The notes: generated by a model from the letters alone, not told the origin. DNA of 64,000 bases from Allopusillimonas soli (GCF_004153445.1 NZ_SDQC01000003.1:248001-312000); one strand, 5' to 3'; shown: positions 8,766 to 21,327, counted from the first letter of the stretch. Numbers and translations: made by a program.

Positions 8766-9764
8766 TCAAAGCAGGCCTTTTTCCTTGAAGTATTTCTCGG
8801 CGCCTGGATGCAGCGGTGCCGAAAGGCCCTTGGACACCATGTCCTTGGCATCGAGGTGGCCAAAGGCCGGATGCAGTTTCTTGAAGTCGTCGAAATTCTC
8901 GAATACCGTCTTGACGATGGTGTAGACGGTTTCCTCGGGAACATCGGCAGACGTCACGAACGTGGCCAGGACACCGTAGGTTTCAGTAGCCTGCGGATTG
9001 TTGGGATACAGGCCGGCAGGAATGGTTGCCTTGGCATAGTACGGATAGGTTTCAACCAGCTTGTCGACAGCGGGTCCCGTCAGCGAAACCAGTTGGGCGC
9101 CGCAGGTGGTGGTGGGGTCCTGGATATTCGCGGACGGATGCCCAACCGCATAGAAGAAGCCGTCGATCTTGCCGTCGCACAGCGCCGAACCGTGCTCGTC
9201 AGGCTTGAGCTCGGATGCCAGCGAGAACATGCTGTAATCGTCGCCGCGCGCCTTGAGCAGCAGATCCATGGAGGCGCGCGTGCCCGAGCCGGGGTTTCCC
9301 ACATTGAAGCGCTTGCCCTTGAAATCGTCAAAGGTCTTGATGTTGGCTTCCTTGCGCGCTACGACTGTGAAAGGCTCGGGATGGATGGAGAACACCGAAC
9401 GCAGCTTCTTGAACGGGCCCGCATCCTTGAACTGGCCCTCGCCGTTATAGGCATTGAAGCCGACATCGGATTGCACGACGCCCAGGTCGAGCTCACCCGC
9501 CTTGATGGTGTTGATATTGAATACCGAGCCACCTGTGGATTCGACCGAACAGCGTATGCCGTGCTCGCTGCGGTCCTTGTTCACCAGACGGCAGATGGCA
9601 CCGCCGGCGGCATAATAGACGCCGGTGACGCCGCCGGTGCCGATGCTGACGAACTTCTGCTGTGCTGCGGCGGGCACCGGCGCAACCAGAGCTGCCATCA
9701 TGGCGGCGGCGCCGGCCGAGAGTGCGAGCCTTCTGGCAAGCGTGGAAGAAAAAAGTGTACGCAT
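8766..9764 (-). CDS. TAXI-family TRAP solute receptor
   Basis: Periplasmic substrate-binding protein for the fused TRAP permease downstream. The start is ATG at 9762-9764, preceded by GGGGGAAT; the upstream in-frame TTG lacks a ribosome site. Residues 1-31 are a signal peptide ([12 protein letters not shown], hydrophobic core, cleavage near APAAAQQ). The mature protein begins [18 protein letters not shown], the typical TAXI opening, followed by [19 protein letters not shown]. Length 332 residues is normal. The substrate is unknown. A promoter should lie in the 140 bases between this gene and the end of the ZIP gene. Confidence 0.9.
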   Translation of the reverse strand: MRTLFSSTLARRLALSAGAAAMMAALVAPVPAAAQQKFVSIGTGGVTGVYYAAGGAICRLVNKDRSEHGIRCSVESTGGSVFNINTIKAGELDLGVVQSDVGFNAYNGEGQFKDAGPFKKLRSVFSIHPEPFTVVARKEANIKTFDDFKGKRFNVGNPGSGTRASMDLLLKARGDDYSMFSLASELKPDEHGSALCDGKIDGFFYAVGHPSANIQDPTTTCGAQLVSLTGPAVDKLVETYPYYAKATIPAGLYPNNPQATETYGVLATFVTSADVPEETVYTIVKTVFENFDDFKKLHPAFGHLDAKDMVSKGLSAPLHPGAEKYFKEKGLL

Positions 9765-9907
9765 GGTGATTCCCCCTTCTGAATAGATGTCTTCAGGATG
9801 CCGGATTCGGCATTGTCGTGACAACGTATGCTACAACGACTTCGTTGTATGAAATGAATGTTTCCTATCCGGGTTTGCCCTAGAATTGTCGTATTTTTTC
9901 GAGCAGC

Positions 9908-10798
9908 TCAACCAAGCGCCGTATCGAGCAGCATCATCAGCACGAAACCCACGATCAGTCCGCCCGTGGCGGCGCTCTCATGTCCCTGCCGGTGGGACTC
10001 GGGAATGATTTCATGGCTGATGACGAATAGCATCGCGCCCGCGGCCATGGCCAGCCCCCAGGGCAGCAGCGCCAGGGATAGGCCTATGATGACCACACCG
10101 AGCAACGCCGCAAGCGGCTCGATCAACCCCGACAGCACCGCCACACCTATCGCCAGCCAACGTCCATAACCCACGCTGGTAAGCGCCAACGCCACGACCA
10201 GCCCTTCCGGAATGTCCTGGATGGAAATACCGGTTGCCAGCGCTTGTCCGCCGATCTGGTCTGGGCCCGCAAAACCCACTCCTATCGACAGGCCTTCAGG
10301 AAAGTTGTGCAGGCATATGGCCAGCACGAACAGCCAGACCCGCCGCAGCTTGCTGGAGCGCGCGCCCTCGAGCCCCTTGATGAAATGCTCATGCGGCAGC
10401 ACCTTATCAAGCCAGAGCAGCATCAGCGCGCCCAGGACAATGCCGCAGGAAACGATGAGACCCGCCGTCCAGGCGGTCGCACCCTGGCCTTCCGCCACGG
10501 AGAGCGCGGGCAGAATCAGTGAAAACGAGCTTGCAGCCAGCATGACACCGGCGCCGAAACCCAGCATGGCGTCATGCGCGCGTTGTGAAAAATCGATGGA
10601 AAGAACCACCGGGAGCGTGCCCAGACTGGTGGCGGCGGCGGCCATGCAGCCCCACCATAGCGCGCCACGCAATGCAGCGCTGGACTCCGCCGAGCGAGCA
10701 TGGATATCCACCGCAATCAGCACGGCAATGATCACGGCGATCAGAATCGCCACGGTGTAGTGCGGTCTGGTTTGCTGTGCACCGTCCAGCGTCGACAT
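9908..10798 (-). CDS. ZIP-family metal transporter
   Basis: Inner-membrane uptake of zinc or related divalent metals. With ATG at 10796-10798, preceded by GGGAGAGG, the protein has 296 residues and about eight membrane segments. The two metal-site helices are visible: HNFPEGLSIG at 164-173 and HEIIPESH at 262-269, with QDIPEG between them. A histidine-rich loop is short (PHEHF). It lies 50 bases downstream of rmuC on the same strand and could be co-transcribed. No clear Zur or Fur site was found. ZupT-like or GufA-like specificity cannot be decided. Confidence 0.87.
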   Translation of the reverse strand: MSTLDGAQQTRPHYTVAILIAVIIAVLIAVDIHARSAESSAALRGALWWGCMAAAATSLGTLPVVLSIDFSQRAHDAMLGFGAGVMLAASSFSLILPALSVAEGQGATAWTAGLIVSCGIVLGALMLLWLDKVLPHEHFIKGLEGARSSKLRRVWLFVLAICLHNFPEGLSIGVGFAGPDQIGGQALATGISIQDIPEGLVVALALTSVGYGRWLAIGVAVLSGLIEPLAALLGVVIIGLSLALLPWGLAMAAGAMLFVISHEIIPESHRQGHESAATGGLIVGFVLMMLLDTALG

Positions 10799-10848
10799 TT
10801 TTTCCTCTCCCAACCCCGGGACAGCCTCTATGCTAACTGATCCGGGGC

Positions 10849-12354
10849 TCAGATCGGCTCATCCGGCTGACGCGCAATGAGCTCGAGTTTTTCACTTTCA
10901 AAATCGGCATGCAGCGGCTCAATGGCCGGCATGGTCTTGGTGGCGCGAGAGGACAGTTCAGCAAACCGCGATGTCTTGCCGTACAGCCCCTGCTGCCCCG
11001 CTAGGGCCGTCACGGTGCCGTTGTAGTGCTTGCGCACGGCGTCCAGCGACTCCCCCAGTTTCTTGAGCCGTTCTGCCACAAGCACCACCTGATTGAAGAT
11101 GTCGCCGGCCCGGGCGCTGAGCTCCTGCGCCTGCTCGTTGCTGCGCGCCACCATCCAGAGGTTGGCCACTGTCTTCAGTATGGGCATCAGGGTCGTATGA
11201 GACACCATGACCACATTGCGCTGGTAGCCATAGTTGAAAAGCTCGCGATTGTGCCTCATCGCTTCGATATAGGCCGGCTCAATCGGCATGAACATGATTA
11301 CGAAACCCGGGCTGCGCATGCCCACCAGGTTGGAGTAGTCCTTGCGCGAGAGATCGTCGATGTGATTGCGCACGGCCTGCACATGCGCATCCAGGGCGGC
11401 CCGCATCCCGGCTTCAGTGTCGGCGGCAATGGCTCGGTCATAGTCAACGAGCGACACCTTGCTATCAATGACCATGTGCTTGCCATCAGGCAATTTGATG
11501 ACAAAGTCGGGCTGCCGGCTGTTCCCTTCGCCATCCTTGAAGCGCGGCTGGGCCGCATAATGATCGCCTTCGATCAGTCCGGCCAGCTGCAGGCTCCGTT
11601 CCAGTTGCATTTCACCCCAGTTGCCCGCGGTTTTCTTTTCCCCTTTGAGCGCCATGGCCAGCGTGCTCGCCTCCGCGCCTATGCGCAAGCCCACTTCCAT
11701 CACGCGCCTGATTTCCGCCCCGAGGGACGCATTGCCGCGCACGGTTTCGTCATGCACCTGATTCACGCGTTGCTGAAAGCGATCCAGCTGCTCGCGCAGC
11801 GGCCTGAGCAGCACATCCAGCGAGGCCTGGCTGTTTTGGGCCAGGGTCTTGCCCTTCTCTTCCAGTATCTGGTTGGCCAAATTCTGGAACTCTGCCTTGA
11901 GCTGCATGCGGGACTGCTCGAATCCCGCCTTCATTTCCTGAAAGCCGGCCAGTTTTTCCGCGTGCACCGCCTGCAGCTCCGCCAGCTCCTTGTCCAGGCC
12001 GGCCACGCGCTCGCCGAGCCGGCGGCGTTCCACCTCCAGGACATCCCGCCCGGCGCGCAGTTCCCCCACGCGCTCCTGCAAGCCCTGGATGGTGGATTCG
12101 CTGCGCGCCAGCTGACGATCCAGGCGGGAACGCTCTGCCTCGGCGCCCACATGACGATCACGGGTTTCGTCCAGGTCGGCGCGCACCAGGTCAAGCTGTT
12201 CGGCCCGCTGGCGAGCGAGAAACTGCGTAGCCGCGTGCTCGGCGCGGCTGCGCAACAGCAGTCGCCCCAGCACCAGGCCGCTGCATAGCGCTCCAAGCAC
12301 CAGGCCAGCCACAAGCAGAGCGATCTCGAACGCACCGATGGCAAAGTGTTCCAT
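10849..12354 (-). CDS. rmuC: DNA recombination protein RmuC
   Basis: RmuC limits recombination at inverted repeats and has a nuclease-like fold. The start is ATG at 12352-12354, preceded by AAGGAAAACGGT; the longer reading from 12420 adds residues not typical of the family. The protein has 501 residues: an N-terminal membrane anchor (about 6-30), a long coiled coil (about 40-200, many Leu/Glu/Arg heptads), and the conserved RmuC domain with NWGEMQLERSLQLAGL, QPDFVIKLPDGKHMVIDSKVSL and PGFVIMFMPIEPAY. It is divergent from the Bug-family gene. Confidence 0.9.
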   Translation of the reverse strand: MEHFAIGAFEIALLVAGLVLGALCSGLVLGRLLLRSRAEHAATQFLARQRAEQLDLVRADLDETRDRHVGAEAERSRLDRQLARSESTIQGLQERVGELRAGRDVLEVERRRLGERVAGLDKELAELQAVHAEKLAGFQEMKAGFEQSRMQLKAEFQNLANQILEEKGKTLAQNSQASLDVLLRPLREQLDRFQQRVNQVHDETVRGNASLGAEIRRVMEVGLRIGAEASTLAMALKGEKKTAGNWGEMQLERSLQLAGLIEGDHYAAQPRFKDGEGNSRQPDFVIKLPDGKHMVIDSKVSLVDYDRAIAADTEAGMRAALDAHVQAVRNHIDDLSRKDYSNLVGMRSPGFVIMFMPIEPAYIEAMRHNRELFNYGYQRNVVMVSHTTLMPILKTVANLWMVARSNEQAQELSARAGDIFNQVVLVAERLKKLGESLDAVRKHYNGTVTALAGQQGLYGKTSRFAELSSRATKTMPAIEPLHADFESEKLELIARQPDEPI

Positions 12355-12479
12355 ACCGTTTTCCTTCCCGTGACGATGCCCTTCGCCGCCCCCGCCAGGC
12401 AACCCGGCAATGTCCGCCATGGACCCAAGGGGCAGCCGCCGAAGTGTGTTACATCGTTCCCATCAAACAAGCATGATAA

Positions 12480-12494
12480 ATTACCGGGGGTAAT
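12480..12494. promoter_or_regulatory. palindrome in the rmuC/Bug-protein divergent region
   Basis: ATTACC and GGTAAT are perfect 6-bp arms separated by GGG, 68 bases before the Bug-protein start. It looks like an operator for a dimeric regulator, but no regulator gene adjoins it. Confidence 0.3.
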
Positions 12495-12562
12495 CCCAGT
12501 ATTTTTGACGAGCGCCTTCGCGCACAGCGCAAGGTTCTTGCGACGCTGCAACGGACAGTATC

Positions 12563-13552
12563 ATGCGTATCACCTTTGCCCGTATGGCCGGGTTTGCGGC
12601 CTGCGTGCTGGCCTGCGCCGCCCATGGCGGCCAGGCGGTCTGGCCACCCCAGGACAGAGCGGTGCAGATCATCGTGCCCGCACCGCCCGACACGGGGATC
12701 AGCACCAAGCTGGCGTCCCTGGTTGCGCGCGAGTTGGGCCAGCGCCTGGGAGGCAGCTTCGCTATGGCCCGCAGCAATGGTATCCACGGACACGGCGCTG
12801 CGGCCATCGTCGCCAGCGCACCGCCTGATGGTGGCACGCTTCTGCTGTGCGACACCAAACTGCTGACCATCAATCCCATTCTGTACCGCGAACTGCCGGC
12901 GGAAGTGGGCAGCATGTCGCTCGCGCCCATCGGGCTGGTGGCGCAGATGCCCAACATTCTGGTGGTGTCCAACTCGCTGCCCGTATCCGACCTGGCCAGC
13001 TTCACCGACTACGTGCGACGCAATCCCGGCATCGTCAATTTCGGCTCGACCGGCAACGGTAGCGTCATGCACCTGGCTGGACAGCTATACATGAGCGCCA
13101 CCGACACCAATATGGTGCATATTGCCTACCGCTCGGCCGCGCAGGCGAACAGCAACCTGGTTACGGGCGAGATCCAATCCATGTTTCAACTGGTGCCCGG
13201 CGTCCTGGACCAGGTTCGCCAGCATCAGATCAAGGCGCTGGGCGTCATGTCCGATCATCGCGTACAGGCCCTGCCCGAGGTACCCACCATGGCCGAACAA
13301 GGCCATCCCGAGCTGAAGGCTTCCGCTTGGCTCGCCCTCATGGCCCCGCCCAATACGCCCGTGGAAATCATAGAGCGCGCCAACAAGGCGCTGAACGCCA
13401 CGCTTGCGGACCCCGCAGTGCGCAAGGAAATCGTGGATATGGGCGCCGAGCCGGGGGGCGGCTCGCCCGCCGACCTGAAGAAACTGCTGGCCTCCGAGCG
13501 CAAGAAGTGGCGATCCATCATCACCGATGCCGACGTCTCGGGCGCACTTTAG
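12563..13552 (+). CDS. Bug/TctC-family periplasmic binding protein
   Basis: Binding component of tripartite tricarboxylate transporters, a family greatly expanded in Bordetella and its relatives. The 329-residue protein has a signal peptide (about 1-25, ending HGGQA), then VQIIVPAPPDTGISTKLA, the variable ligand loop, GSTGNGSVMHLAGQLYM and the conserved VPTMAEQGHPEL. Bug proteins typically bind carboxylates or amides by two bridging water molecules. No tctA or tctB permease genes are nearby, as is common; it may serve a distant permease or act as a sensor. Ligand unknown. Confidence 0.88.
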   Translation: MRITFARMAGFAACVLACAAHGGQAVWPPQDRAVQIIVPAPPDTGISTKLASLVARELGQRLGGSFAMARSNGIHGHGAAAIVASAPPDGGTLLLCDTKLLTINPILYRELPAEVGSMSLAPIGLVAQMPNILVVSNSLPVSDLASFTDYVRRNPGIVNFGSTGNGSVMHLAGQLYMSATDTNMVHIAYRSAAQANSNLVTGEIQSMFQLVPGVLDQVRQHQIKALGVMSDHRVQALPEVPTMAEQGHPELKASAWLALMAPPNTPVEIIERANKALNATLADPAVRKEIVDMGAEPGGGSPADLKKLLASERKKWRSIITDADVSGAL

Positions 13553-13626
13553 GCAGTCCCTGACCATGGCCGGGCCTGCCTGCGAATGCGCAGCTGCCCC
13601 CCATGAAGCGTCCGCCGGCGCCGCGT

Positions 13627-14454
13627 TCAATCGGGCTTCTTTACCCCAAAACAATGCTCCAACCCCGGAAAAGCGCCGCTTTGCACCTCGCTGGCATATT
13701 GCCGCACCGCCTCGCGTATCACCGCGCCAACATCCGCGAACTGCTTGGCGAATTTGGGAATGCGGCCGCCGCTCAGGCCCAGAATATCCTCAGTGACAAG
13801 AATCTGACCATCGCAGGCCGGCGAGGCGCCGATGCCTATGGTGGGAATTCGCAGCGTCTCGGTGATACGACGCCCCAGCGGCTCCGCAATGCCCTCCAGC
13901 ACCACGCCCCAGGCGCCGGCCGCTTCGTGCGCCTGCGCATCCCGCACTATGCGCTCGGCAGCCTCCTGTGTCATGCCCTGGGCCTTGAACCCTCCCATGG
14001 TGTTGACGTACTGCGGCATGAGGCCGACATGCGCAAGCACGGGAATACCGCGCTCGACCAGAAAACGCGTGGTATCCGCCATGGCGACGCCTCCCTCCAG
14101 CTTCACGCCGCTCGCTCCGCTGACCGCGAGCAGACGGGCGGCGTTCACGAACGCCTGCGCGGGCGACTCCTGGAAACTGCCGAAAGGCATGTCCACCATG
14201 ACGCAGGCATGTTCGGTTGCCCGCACGACCGCAGCGGCATGGGCCGCCATTTGTTCCACAGTAATGGACAGTGTATCGGGCATGCCGTAGCCCACCATGG
14301 CCGTGGAGTCTCCGATAAGAATCATGTCCAACGCGTCGTCCAGCAAACGCGCGAAAGGCGCGCTATAGGATGTCAACGCGGCGAGCTTTCGCCCGCCTTT
14401 GCTGGCCATCAGTTGCGGCACGCTGATGCGCTGCGCCTGCCTATGAACACTCAT
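13627..14454 (-). CDS. panB: 3-methyl-2-oxobutanoate hydroxymethyltransferase
   Basis: First committed step of pantothenate synthesis: transfers a hydroxymethyl group from methylene-tetrahydrofolate to alpha-ketoisovalerate. The start is ATG at 14452-14454 with a strong AGGAGG; the longer frame to 14613 is spurious. The 275 residues include KLAALTSYSAPFARLLDD, MILIGDSTAMVGYG, the metal and substrate residues in VKLEGG, HVGLMPQYVNTMGGF and the C-terminal IGIGASPACDGQILVTEDILGL. panC is not adjacent. The gene converges on the Bug-family gene with a 74-base gap holding no clear terminator. Confidence 0.94.
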   Translation of the reverse strand: MSVHRQAQRISVPQLMASKGGRKLAALTSYSAPFARLLDDALDMILIGDSTAMVGYGMPDTLSITVEQMAAHAAAVVRATEHACVMVDMPFGSFQESPAQAFVNAARLLAVSGASGVKLEGGVAMADTTRFLVERGIPVLAHVGLMPQYVNTMGGFKAQGMTQEAAERIVRDAQAHEAAGAWGVVLEGIAEPLGRRITETLRIPTIGIGASPACDGQILVTEDILGLSGGRIPKFAKQFADVGAVIREAVRQYASEVQSGAFPGLEHCFGVKKPD

Positions 14455-14602
14455 AGCATTCCTCCTGAAAAATGACTCCGTCGCGCGGGATACCAATTGA
14501 TGCCTTCCCGCAGTGCACAAACCGTATAATCGGCCAGAATGGCGCAGATAACAAATAGACAGGCCCGCCCCGGGCGCCGCGCCGAACACGCAGGGAGTAA
14601 TC

Positions 14603-15445
14603 ATGGCAGGCAAACAGAATATCGTGTCGTTTCACGACGGCCGTAGCGCGCCCCAACTGGGCTTCGGCACCTGGCAGATCGAGAATGACGCCGCTCCGTC
14701 GGTTATCCGCGCCGCGCTTGAAACAGGCTACCGATCCATCGATACCGCGGCCATTTACGGCAATGAAGCCGGCGTGGGCAAGGGTATCGCGACGTCCGGC
14801 GTAGCGCGCGACGACATTTTCCTGGCAACCAAGCTCTGGAACGACCGCCACGGGCATGACACGGCCCGGGCCGCCTTCATCGAGAGCCTGGAAAAACTGG
14901 GCACCGAATACGTCGACCTGTACCTTATCCACTGGCCTGTGCCCAAGAACGATCTCTACATCCAGGCCTGGGAAACGCTGATCCAGCTGCGCGATGAAGG
15001 GCTGGCCAAATCCATAGGCGTGTGCAACTTCAATATCAACCACTTGCAGCGGCTGCTGGATGAAACCGGCGTGCTACCCGTGGTGAACCAGATTGAGCTT
15101 CATCCGCATTTCCAGCAGACCGAGCTGCGCCAGTTTCACGCAGAGCACGATATCGTCACCGAAGCCTGGAGCCCGCTGGGCCGAGGACAATTGTGGGAAG
15201 ATCCCGAGTTAACGGCCATCGCACGCAAACATGGGCGCACCGTTGCCCAGATCATGCTCGGCTGGCATCTGCAACTGGGCAATATGGTCATCCCGAAGAC
15301 AGTCACGCCCGAACGCATGCGGGAAAACTTCGACGCCTTCGATTTCGTGCTGGATGAGGAGGACATGGCTGCGATTGCGGCACTGGACCGCCCTGACGGA
15401 CGCAGCGGCCCCGATCCGGAGTTGTTCCGGCTGCCCAAGGGCTGA
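14603..15445 (+). CDS. aldo/keto reductase (DkgA/DkgB-like)
   Basis: NADPH-dependent carbonyl reductase of the AKR superfamily, close to 2,5-diketo-D-gluconate reductases. The 280-residue barrel shows the catalytic tetrad Asp47, Tyr52 (DTAAIYGNE), Lys77 (ATKLWND) and His110 (YLIHWP). The cofactor-binding end is IPKTVTPERMRENFDAFDF. The start codon ATG follows GGGAGTAATC. Physiological substrates are usually small aldehydes such as methylglyoxal, or keto sugars; which applies here cannot be read from sequence. It is divergent from panB. Confidence 0.9.
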   Translation: MAGKQNIVSFHDGRSAPQLGFGTWQIENDAAPSVIRAALETGYRSIDTAAIYGNEAGVGKGIATSGVARDDIFLATKLWNDRHGHDTARAAFIESLEKLGTEYVDLYLIHWPVPKNDLYIQAWETLIQLRDEGLAKSIGVCNFNINHLQRLLDETGVLPVVNQIELHPHFQQTELRQFHAEHDIVTEAWSPLGRGQLWEDPELTAIARKHGRTVAQIMLGWHLQLGNMVIPKTVTPERMRENFDAFDFVLDEEDMAAIAALDRPDGRSGPDPELFRLPKG

Positions 15446-15464
15446 GCGCCACGGCGCCAGGCCT

Positions 15465-15498
15465 GGAGCCTGGAGCCATCCATCGCCAACCAGGCTCC
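15465..15498. terminator. inverted repeat between convergent genes, possible two-way terminator
   Basis: GGAGCCTGG and CCAGGCTCC are perfect 9-bp arms around a 16-base loop, in the 108-base gap between the aldo/keto reductase and slyX stops. There is no T-run on either side, so termination would be weak or Rho-assisted. Confidence 0.3.
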
Positions 15499-15553
15499 GG
15501 GCGAACGCCGCAGGCCTGCGCACCGCATACCCCCAGGCCTGGCAGTCCGCCGA

Positions 15554-15769
15554 TTAGTAGTGGGGCGGCCGCTCCTCGGCATAGGCATCTGCGCCGCCGC
15601 CATCGCGGGCCATGTCGCCCACGCGACGGGCCAGGGCCGTACACAGCGCACGCAGCGCCGCAATTTCCTTCTGCTGCACCGCTACCTGCTCATTCAAGGC
15701 TTGCAGCAGATCTTCCTGCGCCGTAAGCTTGAGCTCGATGTCAACAAGGCGGTCTTCACTGTCATGCAT
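15554..15769 (-). CDS. slyX: SlyX-like small coiled-coil protein
   Basis: A 71-residue, mostly helical protein with heptad Leu/Ile spacing (RLVDIELKLTAQEDLLQALN) and the family's C-terminal signature PPHY. The start at 15769 is preferred because GGAAGG lies at proper distance; an ATG two codons earlier abuts that site. The role of SlyX is not established; in enterobacteria it lies near the peptidyl-prolyl isomerase gene slyD. Here it follows acnA on the same strand with a 49-base gap. Confidence 0.85.
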   Translation of the reverse strand: MHDSEDRLVDIELKLTAQEDLLQALNEQVAVQQKEIAALRALCTALARRVGDMARDGGGADAYAEERPPHY

Positions 15770-15818
15770 GTTCATCCTTCCGCGAGGCCGCGGCGCACGG
15801 GGCGCCGCACCCGTTCGA

Positions 15819-18641
<2,823 letters not shown>

Positions 18642-18800
18642 CGCGAGTCCTCCTACGAAAAATCCGGGTCAGATGAGCAACAACTTTCATCTTACACGCA
18701 TTGGCGCGCCCGCTCAGGTTGAGCGGTGAACTTTGATGGTATGGCGCGCCGCGAAGAAGGAAAACGGACTGGGGCTCGACGCGTGGACAAGCCGGGAAAT

Positions 18801-19322
18801 CTATATGCCCAGCGTACGCACTCTGACAGAGACCGCCTTGACGCCCGGGGGCATGGGCCGCAGAGGGTCACTGTACCAGTCGCGGTCCGCGCCGGCATTG
18901 TGACCGGTAATAATGACCTGAACCATGGATTCGTGCGGCACATCGCTGCGTATCACCACGGCCAGGCCTGCCAGAGCGAGGTTCAGCGCCTCGATATCGC
19001 CTTCGAGGGCCAACACGCCCTCCCTGCCGTCATGCAACTCGCTAATTCGCAGGCCTGGCGCGGCCAGGCATTCCAGGTGTATTCCCAGGCTGCGGTAGGA
19101 CTCTCGGGAAAGAGGCGCGCCGCCTCGGTTCAGCATGCGGATGATCGCAAGCAGGGACAGTTCGTCGCCGATCGGCGCCATATCGGACAGGGGCTGCACG
19201 GAAAAGCCCGGCAGGGGGCTGTATTCGCGCGCAATGCAATCTATGCATTCGATGCCCTCGGGCGCAACCAGGCCGATGCGGGCACCAGGATCGGGCGGGG
19301 CGATGTTTGAATCAGTCGTCAT
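18801..19322 (-). CDS. hypothetical protein
   Basis: Not recognised. With ATG at 19320-19322 the protein has 173 residues (MTTDSNIAPPDPG); a longer reading to 19403 is possible. It has no signal peptide or membrane helix. Two Cys lie close together in IECIDCIAREY. The segment GVLALEGDIEALNLALAGLAV resembles the repeat units of cadherin-like or RTX-type adhesins, where a phrase of the form LSGTxxxINxALAGLxY recurs, but only one copy is present. It lies 160 bases upstream of acnA on the same strand and divergent from a LysR gene. Base composition is like its neighbours. Confidence 0.55.
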   Translation of the reverse strand: MTTDSNIAPPDPGARIGLVAPEGIECIDCIAREYSPLPGFSVQPLSDMAPIGDELSLLAIIRMLNRGGAPLSRESYRSLGIHLECLAAPGLRISELHDGREGVLALEGDIEALNLALAGLAVVIRSDVPHESMVQVIITGHNAGADRDWYSDPLRPMPPGVKAVSVRVRTLGI

Positions 19323-19491
19323 ACAAGTCTGGCCCACGCACAAGCAGGCATTCCACAGTGATGCTTGAGGAAATCTTATAGAGAGGAAGGGCATGCCGTC
19401 CATTCATTACGTTCACCATTAACTATTCTTGACTATCATCATTGAAAAAGCGGCGCTATCGCGCTCCAAACAATTAGCGATACCATTCGCC

Positions 19492-20403
19492 ATGGACTTC
19501 AAGCAGATCAACGCATTCGTCTGGGTGGCTGAGCTTGGCAGTTTTCGTGCCGCGGCGGAAAAGCTGCACACCACGCAACCCACGATTTCCCAGCGCATTG
19601 CCGCGCTGGAATCGTCCATGAATGTGCGCCTGTTCGAACGCGGCGCACGCGGCATCCGCCTGACGGAAAAAGGCCAGGAGCTGCTGTCGCACGCCCGGCG
19701 CATGCTGGAACTGCGCAACGACATGTACCGCGTGGCCCGCAAGCGCGATGCCATACGCGGCACCTTGCGGCTGGGGAGCTCCGAAACGCTCGTGCATACT
19801 TGGCTGCACTATCTCATTGATGCGCTGCACCATCGTTATCCCGCGCTCACGGTGGACATCCAGGTGGATACCACCCACGTCCTGCGCAGTCAGTTGGCAT
19901 CGCATCAGATCGACCTGGCCTTTGTCGTCGGGCCCAGCCAGGATCCGCGCGAACGTCATATGCACCTGTGCGACTACGATCTGGCCTGGATTGCCAGCCC
20001 AGGACTGAAAATGCACGGGCGGCGCGTAACCGTCGCGGAGCTCGGACACTATCCCGTCATCACCTATCCCGCGGTCAGCCTACCCTATCAATCCACCAAG
20101 GCGCTGCTGCTGGAAGCCGGCGTCAAGGCACCGCGGCTATATGGGAGCGCCTCCCTCAGCACCATTGTGCACATGACGCGGCGCGGCATAGGCCCCAGCG
20201 TCATCGCGCCCGCGGTCATTACCGAGGAAGTCGAGGAAGGGAAGCTGTGCCTGCTTGACGTCGATCGCACACCCGCAGCGCTGGGCTTCTATGCATGCTG
20301 GGTGGATTGTCCCGACAGTCATACCCTGCGTACCGTCGCCACCCTCGCCCAGCGCATAGCACGGCGCGCAGGCCTGCCTGCCACCTTGACGGAGCAGCCA
20401 TAA
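19492..20403 (+). CDS. LysR-family regulator of the DUF1445/TRAP operon
   Basis: A 303-residue LysR-type regulator. The start is ATG at 19492 (MDFKQINAFVWVAELGSF); the frame upstream is not family-like. Residues 1-60 are the winged HTH (AAAEKLHTTQPTISQRIAALE), followed by the effector-binding domain. It is transcribed in the same direction as the downstream DUF1445-dctPQM-DUF2848-amidase genes, starting 114 bases later, so it is the natural candidate for their control. The effector is probably the transported compound; that is inference from position. Confidence 0.88.
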   Translation: MDFKQINAFVWVAELGSFRAAAEKLHTTQPTISQRIAALESSMNVRLFERGARGIRLTEKGQELLSHARRMLELRNDMYRVARKRDAIRGTLRLGSSETLVHTWLHYLIDALHHRYPALTVDIQVDTTHVLRSQLASHQIDLAFVVGPSQDPRERHMHLCDYDLAWIASPGLKMHGRRVTVAELGHYPVITYPAVSLPYQSTKALLLEAGVKAPRLYGSASLSTIVHMTRRGIGPSVIAPAVITEEVEEGKLCLLDVDRTPAALGFYACWVDCPDSHTLRTVATLAQRIARRAGLPATLTEQP

Positions 20404-20517
20404 GCATTGCTTATCGCCCCGGATGCAAACATACAATTGGACAGTGCTTGCGGTATAGGCTGGAATAGCAGCAAGGGCGGGCCCCGCCTGTCATGCACGG
20501 ATCAGCAGAGGGATTTC

Positions 20518-21327
20518 ATGGCGGAATACCTTGACGCGCAGCACATGCTCAGCGCCGAAGCAGCGCGATGCAGAAGCGCCATACGCACGGGACAGCATGC
20601 CGGACCCACAGCCGGCCTGGCGCCGGGATGCGTACAAGCCAATCTGATGATATTGCCGCAGGCGCTGGCCGACGAGTTCCTGCTCTTTTGCCAACGCAAT
20701 CCCAAGCCCTGCCCCCTGCTTGCGGTGACACGGCCCGGCCAGACCGATGTACCCGCGCTGGGTGCGGACATCGACATCCGCAGCGATATCCCCCGGTATC
20801 GCGTATGGCGCAATGGAGAATTGATTGCGGAACCGCTTGGCCTGCATGAATTCTGGCGCGACGATCTGGTGTCCTTTCTCATCGGCTGTTCGTTCTCGTT
20901 CGAGGAAGCCCTGCTCGCCGACGGCCTCGAAATCCGCCATATCAGCCAGGGCTGCAACGTGCCGATGTACCGGAGCACCATTCCCACCACGGGCACCGGC
21001 CGCCTGAGCGGTCCACTGGTGGTATCCATGCGTCCCTTTTGCGCCGCGGACACAATCCGCGCAATCCAGATCACAAGCCGTTTTCCTGCTGTGCACGGCG
21101 CCCCCGTGCATCTGGGCGACCCCGCCCTCATCGGCATAGCGGACCTGGGCCAGCCCGACTACGGCGATCCCGTCCCGCTACGGGAGGGCGACATCCCCGT
21201 TTTCTGGGCGTGCGGCGTTACGCCCCAGTCCATTATCCAGCATGTACGCCCCGAGTTCAGCATTACCCACGCGCCAGGCCATATGTTGATTACCGACCTG
21301 AGCAACAGCCGGCTTGCCATGCTCTGA
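20518..21327 (+). CDS. DUF1445 / D-glutamate cyclase-like putative hydro-lyase
   Basis: A 269-residue member of the DUF1445 (YcsI) family, annotated as putative hydro-lyase; a mammalian homologue is reported to act as a D-glutamate cyclase making 5-oxo-D-proline. The start is ATG at 20518 after GAGGG, which gives the normal family length. Conserved stretches include [20 protein letters not shown], the core [31 protein letters not shown], and the C-terminal [12 protein letters not shown] and [11 protein letters not shown]. It opens a probable six-gene catabolic operon with a TRAP importer and amidase. The reaction here is not proven; a lactam or amide related to D-glutamate is one possibility. 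Confidence 0.8.
   Translation: MAEYLDAQHMLSAEAARCRSAIRTGQHAGPTAGLAPGCVQANLMILPQALADEFLLFCQRNPKPCPLLAVTRPGQTDVPALGADIDIRSDIPRYRVWRNGELIAEPLGLHEFWRDDLVSFLIGCSFSFEEALLADGLEIRHISQGCNVPMYRSTIPTTGTGRLSGPLVVSMRPFCAADTIRAIQITSRFPAVHGAPVHLGDPALIGIADLGQPDYGDPVPLREGDIPVFWACGVTPQSIIQHVRPEFSITHAPGHMLITDLSNSRLAML

Noticed and set aside
18691-18704. CTTACACGCATTGG, shared with the palindrome region at 2286-2299
   Set aside because: A 14-base match between two places is expected several times by chance in 64 kb, and the second copy lacks the inverted arm.
19533-19548. TGGCAGTTTTCGTGCC, resembling a -24/-12 promoter
   Set aside because: It lies inside the LysR coding region, its -12 half is poor, and nothing downstream would need it.
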